This document shows positions 11,628 through 23,254 of a stretch of 64,000 bases of DNA, piece after piece (positions within the stretch are counted from its first letter, which is position 1; each line of letters opens with the position of its first letter). The position numbers and the translations under genes were made by a program. The stretch is from Massilia soli (GTDB lineage: Bacteria; Pseudomonadota; Gammaproteobacteria; Burkholderiales; Burkholderiaceae_D): NCBI RefSeq assembly GCF_016809835.1, contig NZ_JAFBIL020000003.1:186001-250000 (forward strand), in the 5' to 3' direction. The notes below the pieces were generated by a model. The model saw only the letters and a program-made list of their open reading frames with translations. It was not told where the DNA came from and did no database searches.

Positions 11628-12314
11628 ATGGCAAAGAACAAATTAAACAAAAACTGGTTGCACGACCACATAAACGATCCCTATGTCAAATTGGCACAAA
11701 AAGAGGGATACCGTGCACGCGCCGCTTACAAGCTCAAGGAAATCGACGAACAGGAGAAGCTCATCAAACCGGGCCAGGTCATTGTCGACCTCGGCTCCAC
11801 CCCAGGAAGCTGGAGCCAGTACGCGCGGAAAAAGCTGTCCGGCAAGGAGGGCGGGGGCATCAACGGCACCATTATCGGCCTCGACATGTTGCCGATGGAG
11901 CCGATTGCCGACGTCCATTTCATCCTGGGCGACTTCCGCGAAGCGCGCAGCCTGCGAGAGCTGAACGTCATCCTGGAAGACAAGCGCTGCGACCTGGTGC
12001 TGTCGGACATGGCGCCGAACCTGTCGGGCATCCCGACGGCCGACTCGGCACGCATGGAGCATCTTATCGATCTGGCAATTGAATTTTCCCAGTTCCACCT
12101 GAAACCGTCTGGCGCGCTGGTGGTCAAATGTTTCAAGGACATGGGTTTCAGCCAGATCGTCGAGAAATTCCGCGCCGAATTCAAGACCGTAAAGCAAGTC
12201 AAGCCCAAGGCAAGCCGGGATAAGTCGTCGGAAATCTTCCTGGTCGGCCGCGGGCTGAAAAATCCTACCGAAAAGAATCACGCTGCAGATGATGAATCTG
12301 CTCTTGATATTTGA
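11628..12314 (+). CDS. rlmE: 23S rRNA (uridine-2'-O)-methyltransferase RlmE/FtsJ
   Basis: Methylates the A-loop uridine of 23S rRNA during late large-subunit maturation, using SAM. The 228-residue protein has the FtsJ Rossmann fold: the SAM motif [13 protein letters not shown] (slightly altered from the usual LGAAPGGW), the catalytic K in the N-terminal [12 protein letters not shown] in [10 protein letters not shown] in LVVKCFKD and E in [10 protein letters not shown]. The N-terminus begins directly at the family start. ftsH follows after 161 bases, and the rlmE-ftsH pairing is the ancestral proteobacterial order. Confidence 0.95.
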   Translation: MAKNKLNKNWLHDHINDPYVKLAQKEGYRARAAYKLKEIDEQEKLIKPGQVIVDLGSTPGSWSQYARKKLSGKEGGGINGTIIGLDMLPMEPIADVHFILGDFREARSLRELNVILEDKRCDLVLSDMAPNLSGIPTADSARMEHLIDLAIEFSQFHLKPSGALVVKCFKDMGFSQIVEKFRAEFKTVKQVKPKASRDKSSEIFLVGRGLKNPTEKNHAADDESALDI

Positions 12315-12475
12315 CCGCATAGCCGCACATCTTGCGCAGGTGAACCGCAAGCAAGAGGGTTTCTCTGGGCTTTTTTGGCCAGGATCGCGGGCGTGCGTGG
12401 CATAGCCCGCTGATTGAGAGTAGAATCGGCCCTTATATTCGGTAAAAAAGATGCCCCGGCATCGAAGGAGTTTTC

Positions 12476-14362
<1,887 letters not shown>

Positions 14363-14389
14363 ATCTCATTATTCGCTAGCAACAGATAT

Positions 14390-14425
14390 AATGCCGTTCA
14401 GATAAAACTGAACGGCATTTTTTCT
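14390..14425 (+). terminator. Rho-independent terminator after ftsH
   Basis: A perfect 12-bp stem AATGCCGTTCAG/CTGAACGGCATT with a six-base loop is followed by TTTTTTC. It ends about 40 bases before the chosen folP start, so folP expression needs read-through or a very close promoter. Confidence 0.92.
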
Positions 14426-14464
14426 TTGTGGCGGCAACGTCGTCCCCAGACACTGCCTTACCGA

Positions 14465-15301
<837 letters not shown>

Positions 15302-15322
15302 TTTAGAGAAAAAAGAGAAATC

Positions 15323-16660
15323 ATGGGACGTAAATATTTCGGTACCGACGGTGTGCGTGGCCTGGTGGGCGTAGCGCCAATTACCCCCGACTTCGTCATG
15401 CGCCTCGGCTACGCCGCCGGCAAAGTGCTCGCCCGCAATGGCTCGGCCTCGGGCCGCCCGACGGTACTGATCGGCAAGGACACCCGTATCTCGGGCTACA
15501 TGCTCGAAGCCGCCCTGGAAGCAGGCTTTACCGCCGCCGGTGTTGACGTCCAGCTCGCTGGCCCAATGCCAACGCCGGCGATTGCCTACCTGACGCGCGC
15601 GCTGCGCCTGTCGGCAGGCGTGGTGATCTCGGCGTCGCACAACCCGTTCCAGGACAACGGCATCAAGTTCTTCTCCCAATACGGTACCAAGCTGCCCGAC
15701 TCGGTGGAACTCGAAATCGAAGCCGGTATCGACTTGCCGATGGAATGCGTGCCTGCGGAGCAGCTCGGCCGCGCCAAGCGCCTGGACGACTCGCAGGGCC
15801 GCTACATCGAATTCTGCAAGAGCACGTTCCCGAACGAACTCGACTTGCGCGGCATGAAGATCGTCGTCGACAGCGCGCATGGCGCCGCGTACCACATTGC
15901 GCCGCACGTTTTCCACGAGCTGGGCGCCAAGGTCATCTCGATCGGCAACCAGCCGAGCGGCTTCAACATCAACGCCGGGTTCGGTGCAACGGCACCGCAA
16001 GCGATGGCGGCAGCCGTCGTCGAGCACAAGGCCGACCTCGGCATCGCGCTTGACGGCGACGCCGACCGGCTGATCATGTGCGACTCGAAAGGGCGCCTGT
16101 ACAACGGCGACGAACTGCTCTACGTGATGGTGCGCGACCGCATGACGGTTGGCCCGGTGGCCGGCGCGGTCGGTACCCTGATGACCAACATGGCGCTCGA
16201 AGTCAAGTTCAAGGAGCTTGGCGTCGGCTTTGCGCGCGCCAAGGTAGGCGACCGCTACGTGCTGGAAGTGATGCAGGAGAAGGGCTGGCTGTTCGGCGGC
16301 GAAGGCTCCGGCCATTTGCTGGCACTCGATAAGCACACCACCGGCGACGGCATCGTTTCTGCGCTGCAAGTGCTGTCCGCACTGAAGCGCAGCGGCAAGG
16401 GCCTCGACGAGTGCTGCGGCGAGCTGACCTTGTACCCGCAAAGCCTGATCAACGTGAAGGTTGCGCCGGGCTTTGACTGGACCAAGAACGCCGAGATGGT
16501 TGCCGAAAAAGAAAAGGCCGAGAAAGAGCTGGGCGACGCAGGCCGCGTGTTGATCCGCGCGTCCGGTACCGAACCTTTGATCCGCGTGATGGTTGAAGCC
16601 AAGACGCAAGAACTGGCCGAAAGCACCGCGCGCCGTATCGCAGACAAAGTGACGCCCTGA
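15323..16660 (+). CDS. glmM: Phosphoglucosamine mutase
   Basis: Interconverts glucosamine-6-P and glucosamine-1-P for UDP-GlcNAc, and hence for peptidoglycan, LPS and the amino sugars of the EPS locus downstream. The 445 residues have the four-domain phosphohexomutase architecture: N-terminal [10 protein letters not shown], the phosphoserine loop [11 protein letters not shown] (S about 105), the metal loop DGDADR and the phosphate-binding [12 protein letters not shown] near the C-terminus. The stop codon lies within the first copy of the following tandem repeat. Confidence 0.97.
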   Translation: MGRKYFGTDGVRGLVGVAPITPDFVMRLGYAAGKVLARNGSASGRPTVLIGKDTRISGYMLEAALEAGFTAAGVDVQLAGPMPTPAIAYLTRALRLSAGVVISASHNPFQDNGIKFFSQYGTKLPDSVELEIEAGIDLPMECVPAEQLGRAKRLDDSQGRYIEFCKSTFPNELDLRGMKIVVDSAHGAAYHIAPHVFHELGAKVISIGNQPSGFNINAGFGATAPQAMAAAVVEHKADLGIALDGDADRLIMCDSKGRLYNGDELLYVMVRDRMTVGPVAGAVGTLMTNMALEVKFKELGVGFARAKVGDRYVLEVMQEKGWLFGGEGSGHLLALDKHTTGDGIVSALQVLSALKRSGKGLDECCGELTLYPQSLINVKVAPGFDWTKNAEMVAEKEKAEKELGDAGRVLIRASGTEPLIRVMVEAKTQELAESTARRIADKVTP

Positions 16661-16862
16661 GTCATAAGCACGTCCTTCCCGCGAAAGCGGGAACCCATGC
16701 TGAGTAAGAAACAGGTTGTCAGCACTGAGTCATAAGCACGTCCTTCCCGCGAAAGCGGGAATCCATGCGGAGTGTGATACACAGGGTGTCAGCACTGAGT
16801 CATAAGCACGTCCTTCCCGCGAAAGCGGGAATCCATGCTGAGTAAGAAACAGGGTGTCAGCA
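16657..16862. repeat. Three tandem copies of a 68-70 bp hairpin repeat
   Basis: The copies begin with GTCATAAGCACG at 16661, 16729 and 16799. Each carries the perfect palindrome TTCCCGCGAAAGCGGGAA followed by (T/C)CCATGC and an AGTAAGAAACAGG- or AGTGTGATACACAGG-type tail. Copies differ by a few substitutions and length changes. The repeats follow the end of glmM and precede the tRNA promoter. The TTCCCGC(N)GCGGGAA family is a common dispersed intergenic palindrome, and tandem triplication is less usual. Confidence 0.92.
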
Positions 16863-16943
16863 GGCGCGCAGCGCGCATCCGCCGACTTGCCATAAAACGT
16901 TCTCACCCCTCAACATCTGTTCTAATTACTTTACCCGCGCACA

Positions 16944-16972
16944 TTGACCACTTTCGGTCGGCGCAGTATAAT
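16944..16972 (+). promoter_or_regulatory. Sigma70 promoter of the tRNA genes
   Basis: TTGACC (16944-16949) and TATAAT (16967-16972) are separated by exactly 17 bases and end 8 bases before the first base of tRNA-Pro, a near-consensus stable-RNA promoter. Confidence 0.85.
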
Positions 16973-16980
16973 TGAGTCTT

Positions 16981-17057
16981 CGGAGTGTGGCGCAGTCCGG
17001 TAGCGCACCTGGTTTGGGACCAGGGGGTCCAAGGTTCGAATCCTTGTACTCCGACCA
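16981..17057 (+). tRNA. tRNA-Pro (anticodon TGG)
   Basis: A 77-base cloverleaf with encoded CCA. The acceptor stem pairs CGGAGTG with TACTCCG, the anticodon loop TTTGGGA gives TGG, and the T-arm contains GGTTCGAATCC. It is preceded by a near-perfect promoter and followed by its own terminator. Confidence 0.97.
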
Positions 17058-17066
17058 ATTAAAAAG

Positions 17067-17098
17067 ACGGGCTGTCATTGAGTTGGCGGCCCGTTTTT
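17067..17098 (+). terminator. Terminator between tRNA-Pro and tRNA-Arg
   Basis: ACGGGC (17067-17072) pairs with GCCCGT (17089-17094) and is followed by a T run. An A run precedes the stem. It would end the tRNA-Pro transcript before the next tRNA, so tRNA-Arg may depend on read-through or another promoter. Confidence 0.65.
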
Positions 17099-17132
17099 CA
17101 TTTCCGCTGAGAGTTCTTCTCTGCAACAAACA

Positions 17133-17209
<77 letters not shown>

Positions 17210-17635
17210 ATAAGCAGTAGTGCAATGTCATCCTGAGAGTGCAATGGCTGCTCCGGGTTGTGCTCCATGCGCCACTAACAGCTAGTTCGATTGCAAGACC
17301 GTGTAAGTCGGCTTTGGCCGCGCTCGCCTGCATCCCACCTTATTGATCGCACTAGCACGCTTCAGGGCTTCCGGTTGCCGGCTTCTGACCGCATGCGTTG
17401 ACGGGCTGCAGTGCTTCCATTCCGGTGATTGCCAAACCCTTCAGTGACCGGTGAATCGACCCGAGCTGATCGGCGCGCCAAACCGATCGATTCCGCTTTC
17501 CAGGGCCGCGCCTCGACAAAGTACCAGCAAGTTGCCAGCCTGAAATGGTTTTCCGAGCGCGCCTCCGCGTCCGCTATTTCATGCTATTTCAATAATCGCC
17601 ACATTTCGAAAGATTTCATCAATTTATAAAAATTT

Positions 17636-17664
17636 AATTTGCTAAATTTCATTTTTAGCGAATT
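17636..17664. promoter_or_regulatory. AT-rich dyad, possible operator
   Basis: AATTTGCTAAA (17636-17646) and TTTAGCGAATT (17654-17664) are inverted copies with one mismatch and a 7-base spacer. The site lies in the AT-rich patch upstream of the TonB receptor and could bind a dimeric regulator. The regulator's identity is unknown. Confidence 0.45.
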
Positions 17665-17741
17665 TAATAAGAAATATCGCCTTAGAATCTGACAACCTCT
17701 TGCGCTGAGATTGCGCAGGGACTAGAGTGAACCTAATTCGC

Positions 17742-17757
17742 ACTTGTATAGACAAGT
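17742..17757. promoter_or_regulatory. Palindrome resembling a GntR-family operator
   Basis: ACTTGT (17742-17747) and ACAAGT (17752-17757) are perfect inverted arms around ATAG. The shape T-G-T-A-N-A-G-A-C-A recalls HutC-subfamily GntR sites. It lies 122 bases before the receptor start. Family assignment is inference. Confidence 0.4.
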
Positions 17758-17879
17758 ATAAGGTCTGACGTGTGGAGGCAGATGGTTTTTGTATTGCAGC
17801 TTTGTCGAGAGGATGCCCGCCCGGTCATGTTTTGGGGGGCGGCGCATATGCACATGCAACATAAATTAGCGGAGATGGA

Positions 17880-20588
17880 ATGTCTTATAAAAATGTACCA
17901 ACAGCAACAGCTTTAGGCCTTTTACTGTTGAGCCAAGGCTCATACGCACAGCAGCCTGCGGCTCCCGGCAACACCGACAAAGCCGCTCCGGTAGCGCGTG
18001 TGCAAATCACCGGCAGCCGCATCAACCTCAAACAAGAGCAAATCTCCGGCGTCGGCCCGGTCACCGTGATCGATGCGGATGCCATCCAGCGCTCTGGCGC
18101 GATCTCGGTTGAAACGCTGCTGCAGCGCATGCCATCGTCGGCAGGCACCGCCGGCAACCAGAGCAGCGCCTACTGGACCAGCAACGGCTACGGCACCACC
18201 CAGGTCAATCTGCGCGGCCTGGGCATCGACCGCACCCTGGTGCTGCTGAACGGCCGCCGCGTTGTCGCTGGCGGTACCGGCGCCAACAGCTCGGTCGACC
18301 TGAACATGATCCCGGTCGCCATGATCGAGCGCGTGGAAGTGCTCAAGGACGGCGCTTCGGCCATCTATGGCGCGGACGCGGTCGCTGGCGTAGTCAACAT
18401 CATCACCAAGAAGGCCATCGACGGCGTTGAGATGTCCGTCCGTTACGGCAAGACCGCGCAAAACGATGGCGAGGAAAAAGCGGCCGACATCGTGTGGGGC
18501 ACGCGCAGCGACCGCGGCTCGATGATGGCATCGCTGAACTATTCCGAAAGCGGCGACGTGAACCTGGCCTCGCGCGCACCATGCGCGCTGTTCGAAGACG
18601 GCGGCGAACTGGTGTGCTCGGGCAGTTCGGCGACCATCGGCGGCCGCGCCCGCCTGGCCGACGGCCGCAGGGTCAACTTCAACCAGGATCTCGGCGGCAA
18701 CCCGCGCGGCTTCGAAACGTACTCCGCGGCCAAGCACGGCTACAACAGCAACCCGTTACTGAACGCGGTCAATCCGATCAAGCGCGTCGGCGTCAGCGCC
18801 TTCGGCAAGCTGAACCTGAACGACAACGTCGAGCTGTTCACCGAACTGATGTTCACCAATCGCCAATCCGAGCAGCTGGCAACGCCAGGTGCGATCGGCG
18901 CTAACCGCCCGATCAACATCGCGGCGTCGCACCCGACCAACCCGACCGGCCAGAACCTGGTGCTGGAACGCCGCCGCGTGGCGGAAGTCGGCCCACGTAA
19001 CTTCTTCCAGGAAACCAACACCTTCCGCATCGCCACCGGGCTGACTGGCGCGATCAACGACAAGTGGGACTGGTCCACGTCGGTCAACTGGGGCCGCAAC
19101 ACCGGCGTCGATGGCATGACCAACATCATCAACCTCGATCGCGTCGATGCCACGCTGGACGCTGCCAACTGCGGCAAGACCCCAACGTCTGCGCCTTGCG
19201 GCAACTACCTCGGCTACGGCAACCTCAGCCCGGCGGTACTGGATTACATCCACTTCGACACCCGCGACAACGGCGGCAATGACCAGAAGAGCTTCAACGC
19301 CGGCGTCAGCGGCCAGCTGTTCAACATGCCTGCCGGCGCGGTCGGCTTCGCATCCGGCTTCGAGTATCGCCAGGAAAAAGGCTGGCGCGACCCGGATAGC
19401 CTGATCGTTTCCGGCGCGGCCAACACCAACCGCCAGGACCCGATCGCGGGCGAATACAGCGCGCGCGAAGTCTTCGCCGAACTGTCGGTGCCGCTGCTTG
19501 CCAAGCTGCCGCTGGTTGAATCGCTGACCCTGAACGGCGCGGCGCGCTACTCGGACTACAGCCTGTTCGGTTCCAAGAGCACCTACAAGGCGGGCCTGGA
19601 CTGGCAAGTCATTCCATCGCTGAAGCTGCGCGCCAACAAGTCGACGGCATTCCGCGTACCGACCGTGCCGGAACTGTTCGGCGGCGTATCGGAAGGTAAC
19701 CTGACCACCACCGACCCTTGCAACAGCTGGAACACCCAGGACCCGAACTCGAACGTCTACAAGAACTGCCAGGCTTCGCGCCTGCCAGTAGGCTTCAAGC
19801 AGTTCGGCCCGTCAATCCTGACCACCGGCGGCGGCAACGTCAATCTTGAGCCGGAAGATGCCGACACCTTCACCGTCGGCGCAGTCTGGACCCCGTCGAA
19901 ATCCGTGACGCTGACCCTCGACTACTTCAACATCGAGATCAACAACGCGATCCAGACCGTCCCGGGTTCGACCAAGCTGTCGGTCTGCTACAACTCGCCA
20001 GGCCTGTCGCACATCTTCTGCAGCCCATCGAGCTTCACGCGCGACCCTGCAACGGGCGAGATTAACTTCCTGTCCTCGCAGCCGGCGAATGCGGCGCAGC
20101 AGCGCGTATCGGGTATCGATCTGGGCGCCCTGTACGACTTCCGCGCCTATGGCTGGAACGTGGCGCTCAATGCCGACGTGTCGCGCCTGAACCGCTTCGA
20201 CGTCACGCCTTTCCCTGGCGGCGACACCATCGCGTACGCAGGCAAGATCACCGGCGGACGCGGCAGCTACGCCGAGTGGCGCGCGGCCACCGGGCTGACC
20301 GCTGCGAATGGTCCATGGTCGGGTTCGTACAATATCCAGTACATCGGATCGGCCGACGACATCAACGCGGCCGAAGGCGACATCGGCGCGCGTGCACCAA
20401 GCGTGGCTTACCACAACGCCAGCGTGAAGTACGCGTTCAACAAGGCGATGACCCTGTCGCTGGGCGTCGATAACCTGCTGGACAAGGCGCCGCCGTACAT
20501 CCAGAGCTGGACCGACGGTAACACCGACACGATGACCTACGACTTGCTCGGCCGCCGCTGGCACGTACGCCTGGGATATCGTTTCTAA
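17880..20588 (+). CDS. TonB-dependent outer-membrane receptor (putative siderophore type)
   Basis: A 902-residue receptor energised by TonB. A signal peptide (about 1-24, ending QGSYAQ) precedes a TonB-box-like stretch VARVQITGSRI, the plug domain (about 45-165, with VNLRGLGIDRTLVLLNGRR and IERVEVLKDGASAIYGADAV) and a long beta-barrel ending in the terminal aromatic LGYRF. The ligand cannot be read from sequence. The two downstream PepSY membrane proteins, one fused to a flavin/ferredoxin reductase, favour a ferric siderophore. A strong hairpin follows the stop. Confidence 0.93.
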   Translation: MSYKNVPTATALGLLLLSQGSYAQQPAAPGNTDKAAPVARVQITGSRINLKQEQISGVGPVTVIDADAIQRSGAISVETLLQRMPSSAGTAGNQSSAYWTSNGYGTTQVNLRGLGIDRTLVLLNGRRVVAGGTGANSSVDLNMIPVAMIERVEVLKDGASAIYGADAVAGVVNIITKKAIDGVEMSVRYGKTAQNDGEEKAADIVWGTRSDRGSMMASLNYSESGDVNLASRAPCALFEDGGELVCSGSSATIGGRARLADGRRVNFNQDLGGNPRGFETYSAAKHGYNSNPLLNAVNPIKRVGVSAFGKLNLNDNVELFTELMFTNRQSEQLATPGAIGANRPINIAASHPTNPTGQNLVLERRRVAEVGPRNFFQETNTFRIATGLTGAINDKWDWSTSVNWGRNTGVDGMTNIINLDRVDATLDAANCGKTPTSAPCGNYLGYGNLSPAVLDYIHFDTRDNGGNDQKSFNAGVSGQLFNMPAGAVGFASGFEYRQEKGWRDPDSLIVSGAANTNRQDPIAGEYSAREVFAELSVPLLAKLPLVESLTLNGAARYSDYSLFGSKSTYKAGLDWQVIPSLKLRANKSTAFRVPTVPELFGGVSEGNLTTTDPCNSWNTQDPNSNVYKNCQASRLPVGFKQFGPSILTTGGGNVNLEPEDADTFTVGAVWTPSKSVTLTLDYFNIEINNAIQTVPGSTKLSVCYNSPGLSHIFCSPSSFTRDPATGEINFLSSQPANAAQQRVSGIDLGALYDFRAYGWNVALNADVSRLNRFDVTPFPGGDTIAYAGKITGGRGSYAEWRAATGLTAANGPWSGSYNIQYIGSADDINAAEGDIGARAPSVAYHNASVKYAFNKAMTLSLGVDNLLDKAPPYIQSWTDGNTDTMTYDLLGRRWHVRLGYRF

Positions 20589-20600
20589 GTTATAGCCCAA

Positions 20601-20638
20601 GTCGTTCTCGCGCCGCCTGAGGTTGGCGCGGGAACGAC
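20601..20638 (+). other. Intercistronic hairpin after the TonB receptor
   Basis: GTCGTTCTCGCGCC (20601-20614) pairs with GGCGCGGGAACGAC (20625-20638) over 14 positions with one wobble pair and a 10-base loop. There is no T run, so it more likely stabilises the receptor mRNA or limits read-through into the two reductase genes than acting as a full terminator. Confidence 0.75.
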
Positions 20639-20658
20639 GTCTCAACATCGGAATCAGA

Positions 20659-21351
20659 ATGCAATTATCTTTCTGGATACGCCGCGCCCACAAGTGGATT
20701 GGACTCATTGTCGGCGTCCAGGCCTTGCTGTGGATGATCAGCGGCCTGTATATGGTTATTGTCCCGATTGACGTGATCCATGGCGACCATCTCGCCCACG
20801 TCTTCACGGAACCGCTAAAGCCCGGCGCGACCCGCATCGCGCAGGACAAACTGGCGCAGCTTTACCCCGGCATCACGTCGGTGCGCGTCAAGAACATGCT
20901 CGGCAAGGAAGTCTACGAGATCAAGCAGGGCAAGGATGCTGCGCTGGTCGACGTCACCACCGGCGTAAAACTGAGCCCGCTGGACCGCGACACGATCATG
21001 GCCCTGGCCGAGGAATCGCATGTCGGCGAAGGCAGCATTCGCGGCATCGAATGGGTCACCAAGGCGCCGTCGGAAATCGGCAAGCGTCCGGTGCCGCTGT
21101 GGGCCGTCCATTACGAGGAAGCCGGCGACACCACCCTGTATTTTTCGCCGCATACCGGCGACCTGGTGGCGCGCCGCCACAACCTGTGGCGCATTTTCGA
21201 CTTCGTCTGGATGCTCCACATCATGGACTACGACACCCGTGACGATGTCAATAACACCCTGCTGCGCATCGCAGCGCTGACGGGCGTCCTGTTCGCGCTC
21301 AGCGGCGCATGGCTGCTGCTGTACAGTTTCACGCGGAGGAAGCAAGCATGA
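20659..21351 (+). CDS. PepSY-domain inner-membrane protein
   Basis: A 230-residue membrane protein with one N-terminal transmembrane helix (about 10-35, HKWIGLIVGVQALLWMISGL), a periplasmic PepSY region and a C-terminal helix (about 195-222). Conserved histidines lie at both membrane borders (RRAHKWIG and MLHIMDY), as in PepSY_TM proteins such as the ferripyoverdine reductase FpvG. ATG 20659 is chosen because it begins directly before the helix. The upstream frame runs into the hairpin. The stop overlaps the next start (ATGA), so the two are coupled. Confidence 0.85.
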   Translation: MQLSFWIRRAHKWIGLIVGVQALLWMISGLYMVIVPIDVIHGDHLAHVFTEPLKPGATRIAQDKLAQLYPGITSVRVKNMLGKEVYEIKQGKDAALVDVTTGVKLSPLDRDTIMALAEESHVGEGSIRGIEWVTKAPSEIGKRPVPLWAVHYEEAGDTTLYFSPHTGDLVARRHNLWRIFDFVWMLHIMDYDTRDDVNNTLLRIAALTGVLFALSGAWLLLYSFTRRKQA

Positions 21352-23153
21352 CGCCCTGGATGAGGAAGATACATAAGTGGGTGGGCCTGGTCATCGCGGT
21401 CCAGTTCGTGCTGTGGATGGCCAGCGGCGTGATCATGAGCCTGCTCGACGCCAGCAAGGTCGCGGGGCGCGAGTTCCGCATCATGCCGGCCGCGGCTCCG
21501 GCCTGGCCGGGCAACGTGATGCCGGTCGATGCGGTGCTGGCGAAGAGCAGCGCCCAGGTGATGAACATCTCGTCGGGCTGGCTGCTCGGGCAGCCGGTCT
21601 ACCAGATGGTGAACGACAAGGCCGCCTGGATGGTCGATGCGGTCAACGGAACACCGGTCGTGCTGGACGCGGCGCTCGCCACGCGTATCGCCCAGGCATC
21701 CTACTCGGGCAGCGGCAAGCCGGAAAGCGCACGCCTGCTTAAATACACGCTGGAGACGCGCAAGCACAAGGAACCGGTATGGGGCATCGAGTTCAGCGAT
21801 GCCGACGACACCACCGTCTACGTCTCGGCCAACACCGGCAAGGTACTCGAACACCGCAACAGCACCTGGCGGCTGTTCGACTTCTTCTGGATGCTGCACA
21901 TCATGGATTACGCCGAACGCGAGAACTTCAATAACAACCTGCTCGTCACCAGCGCAGTAGGCGGGCTGTTCATGGCCCTGACCGGCGTATGGCTGCTGGT
22001 CACCAGCTTCCGCCTGGCCGAGTTCATCCCGCAGCGGCTGCGGCGCGCCAGCAGCATCAATGTGTTCGGCGACGACGGCAGCAAGCTGCGCTCGGTTGAA
22101 GCCTCAAGCGGCGACACCGTGTTCCAGGCGTTGGCGCGCGGCGGCCTGCAGTTGCCGTCGAACTGCGGCGGCGGGCAGAGCTGCGGCCTGTGCGAAGTGC
22201 GCTGCCTCGGCAAGGCACCCAAGCCGACCAGCGCGGACCGCGCCCTGCTGTCGCCCGAGAAGCTGGCGGCCGGCTACCGCCTGGCGTGCAACCTGCCGGT
22301 CGACGGCAGTGTCGATGTCGAAGTCGCAGGCGGCGCCGCATTGTCGACGGAGTATGAAGCGACGGTCACCAGCGTGCGGGCAGTCACCCCGTTCCTGCGC
22401 GAGATCACGATCCGCCCGGGCGCGAAAGTCGAATGCCGGCCAGGTTCGTACATCCAGGTGCACGTGCCCGACTATCAGCGCGACGCAGCGCACATCGAGC
22501 TGCCGGACGAGCACCGCGACGCCTGGAGCACGCTGACGCTGCCGCAGCAGCTGGTCAATGCCGAGCCGCTGCGCCGTTCGTATTCGCTTGCGGTGCCGGT
22601 GGAGAAGAGCGGCGGGCAGCTGACGCTGCTGGTGCGCTTCATGCCGGGTGCGCAGCCGGGTAAAGGCTCAAGCTATATGTATACGCTCAAGCCGGGCGAC
22701 CAGGTCCGCTTCAGCGGCGCGTTCGGGGACTTCGCGATCAAGCCGGGCGGGCGCGAAAAGGTCTTCATTGGCGGCGGCGCCGGCATGGCGCCACTGCGGG
22801 CGATGATCCATTCGCTGCTCGACGACGGCGCGCGCGAGCCGATGCACTTCTGGTACGGCGCGCGCAGCCAGCGCGATGCGCCCTATGTCGACGAGATGAA
22901 GGCCTTCGCCGACAAGCATCCGAACTTTAAATGGCAGCTGGTGCTGTCGGACGATGCCGGTGGCGCGGACACTGTGTCGGTTGGACTGGTGCATGAGGCG
23001 GCGCGCGATGCACTGCTGCGCAAGCATCCCGACCTGGCCGCGTGCGACTTCTACCTGTGCGGTCCGCCTGCAATGCTGGAGTCGACGCTGAAGCTGCTGA
23101 AGGACCTGGGGGTCGACAGTAGCCGCATCGCGTTCGACGATTTCAAAGTCTGA
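21348..23153 (+). CDS. PepSY membrane protein fused to NqrF-like 2Fe-2S/FAD/NAD(P)H reductase
   Basis: A 601-residue fusion. Residues 1-225 repeat the PepSY_TM architecture of the preceding gene (HKWVGLVIAVQFVLWMASG, MLHIMDY, final helix). Residues about 245-335 are a plant-type ferredoxin domain with the NqrF-style spacing C-X5-C-X2-C-X31-C (NCGGGQSCGLC ... LAC). The rest is a ferredoxin reductase module with FAD motif RSYSLAVP and nucleotide motif FIGGGAGMAPLRAMI. It should carry electrons from NAD(P)H across the inner membrane, plausibly to periplasmic ferric siderophore. GCGGAGGA precedes the start. Confidence 0.9.
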   Translation: MTPWMRKIHKWVGLVIAVQFVLWMASGVIMSLLDASKVAGREFRIMPAAAPAWPGNVMPVDAVLAKSSAQVMNISSGWLLGQPVYQMVNDKAAWMVDAVNGTPVVLDAALATRIAQASYSGSGKPESARLLKYTLETRKHKEPVWGIEFSDADDTTVYVSANTGKVLEHRNSTWRLFDFFWMLHIMDYAERENFNNNLLVTSAVGGLFMALTGVWLLVTSFRLAEFIPQRLRRASSINVFGDDGSKLRSVEASSGDTVFQALARGGLQLPSNCGGGQSCGLCEVRCLGKAPKPTSADRALLSPEKLAAGYRLACNLPVDGSVDVEVAGGAALSTEYEATVTSVRAVTPFLREITIRPGAKVECRPGSYIQVHVPDYQRDAAHIELPDEHRDAWSTLTLPQQLVNAEPLRRSYSLAVPVEKSGGQLTLLVRFMPGAQPGKGSSYMYTLKPGDQVRFSGAFGDFAIKPGGREKVFIGGGAGMAPLRAMIHSLLDDGAREPMHFWYGARSQRDAPYVDEMKAFADKHPNFKWQLVLSDDAGGADTVSVGLVHEAARDALLRKHPDLAACDFYLCGPPAMLESTLKLLKDLGVDSSRIAFDDFKV

Positions 23154-23254
23154 CCTGGAACAGGGTGCTGGCGGCTGTTGGTCGGTTGCGGCCGCTGTCC
23201 AGCAACCGGGCGCGGCCGGTGACCGCGCCGGTAGGAAGATGGAAACGCCGCCGC

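Larger units (their letters stand above)
17210..17879. other. 670-base intergenic region upstream of the TonB receptor
   Basis: No convincing gene is seen. The first 350 bases have ordinary GC content. From about 17570 to 17700 the sequence is strongly AT-rich. Two dyads (annotated separately) lie 120-245 bases before the receptor start, suggesting a regulated promoter. I found no second copy of the tRNA 3' end here, so there is no sign of an integrated element. Confidence 0.6.

Noticed and set aside
12303-12330. Possible heat-shock (sigma32) promoter for ftsH: CTTGATA, 13 bases, CCGCACAT
   Set aside because: The -10 match to CCCCATNT is poor and the element overlaps the rlmE 3' end. It remains plausible for the gene's biology but the sequence alone does not support it.
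16657-16862. CRISPR array
   Set aside because: The repeated unit is a tandem repeat with little unique spacer sequence, only three copies and an internal palindrome, and there are no cas genes.
17429-17629. Possible 66-codon plus-strand gene
   Set aside because: No ribosome-binding site, no recognisable motif and changing composition across its length. It is probably a chance frame in the intergenic region.
17210-17879. Genomic island attachment site downstream of tRNA-Arg
   Set aside because: No second copy of the tRNA 3' end and no integrase gene are seen in the region.
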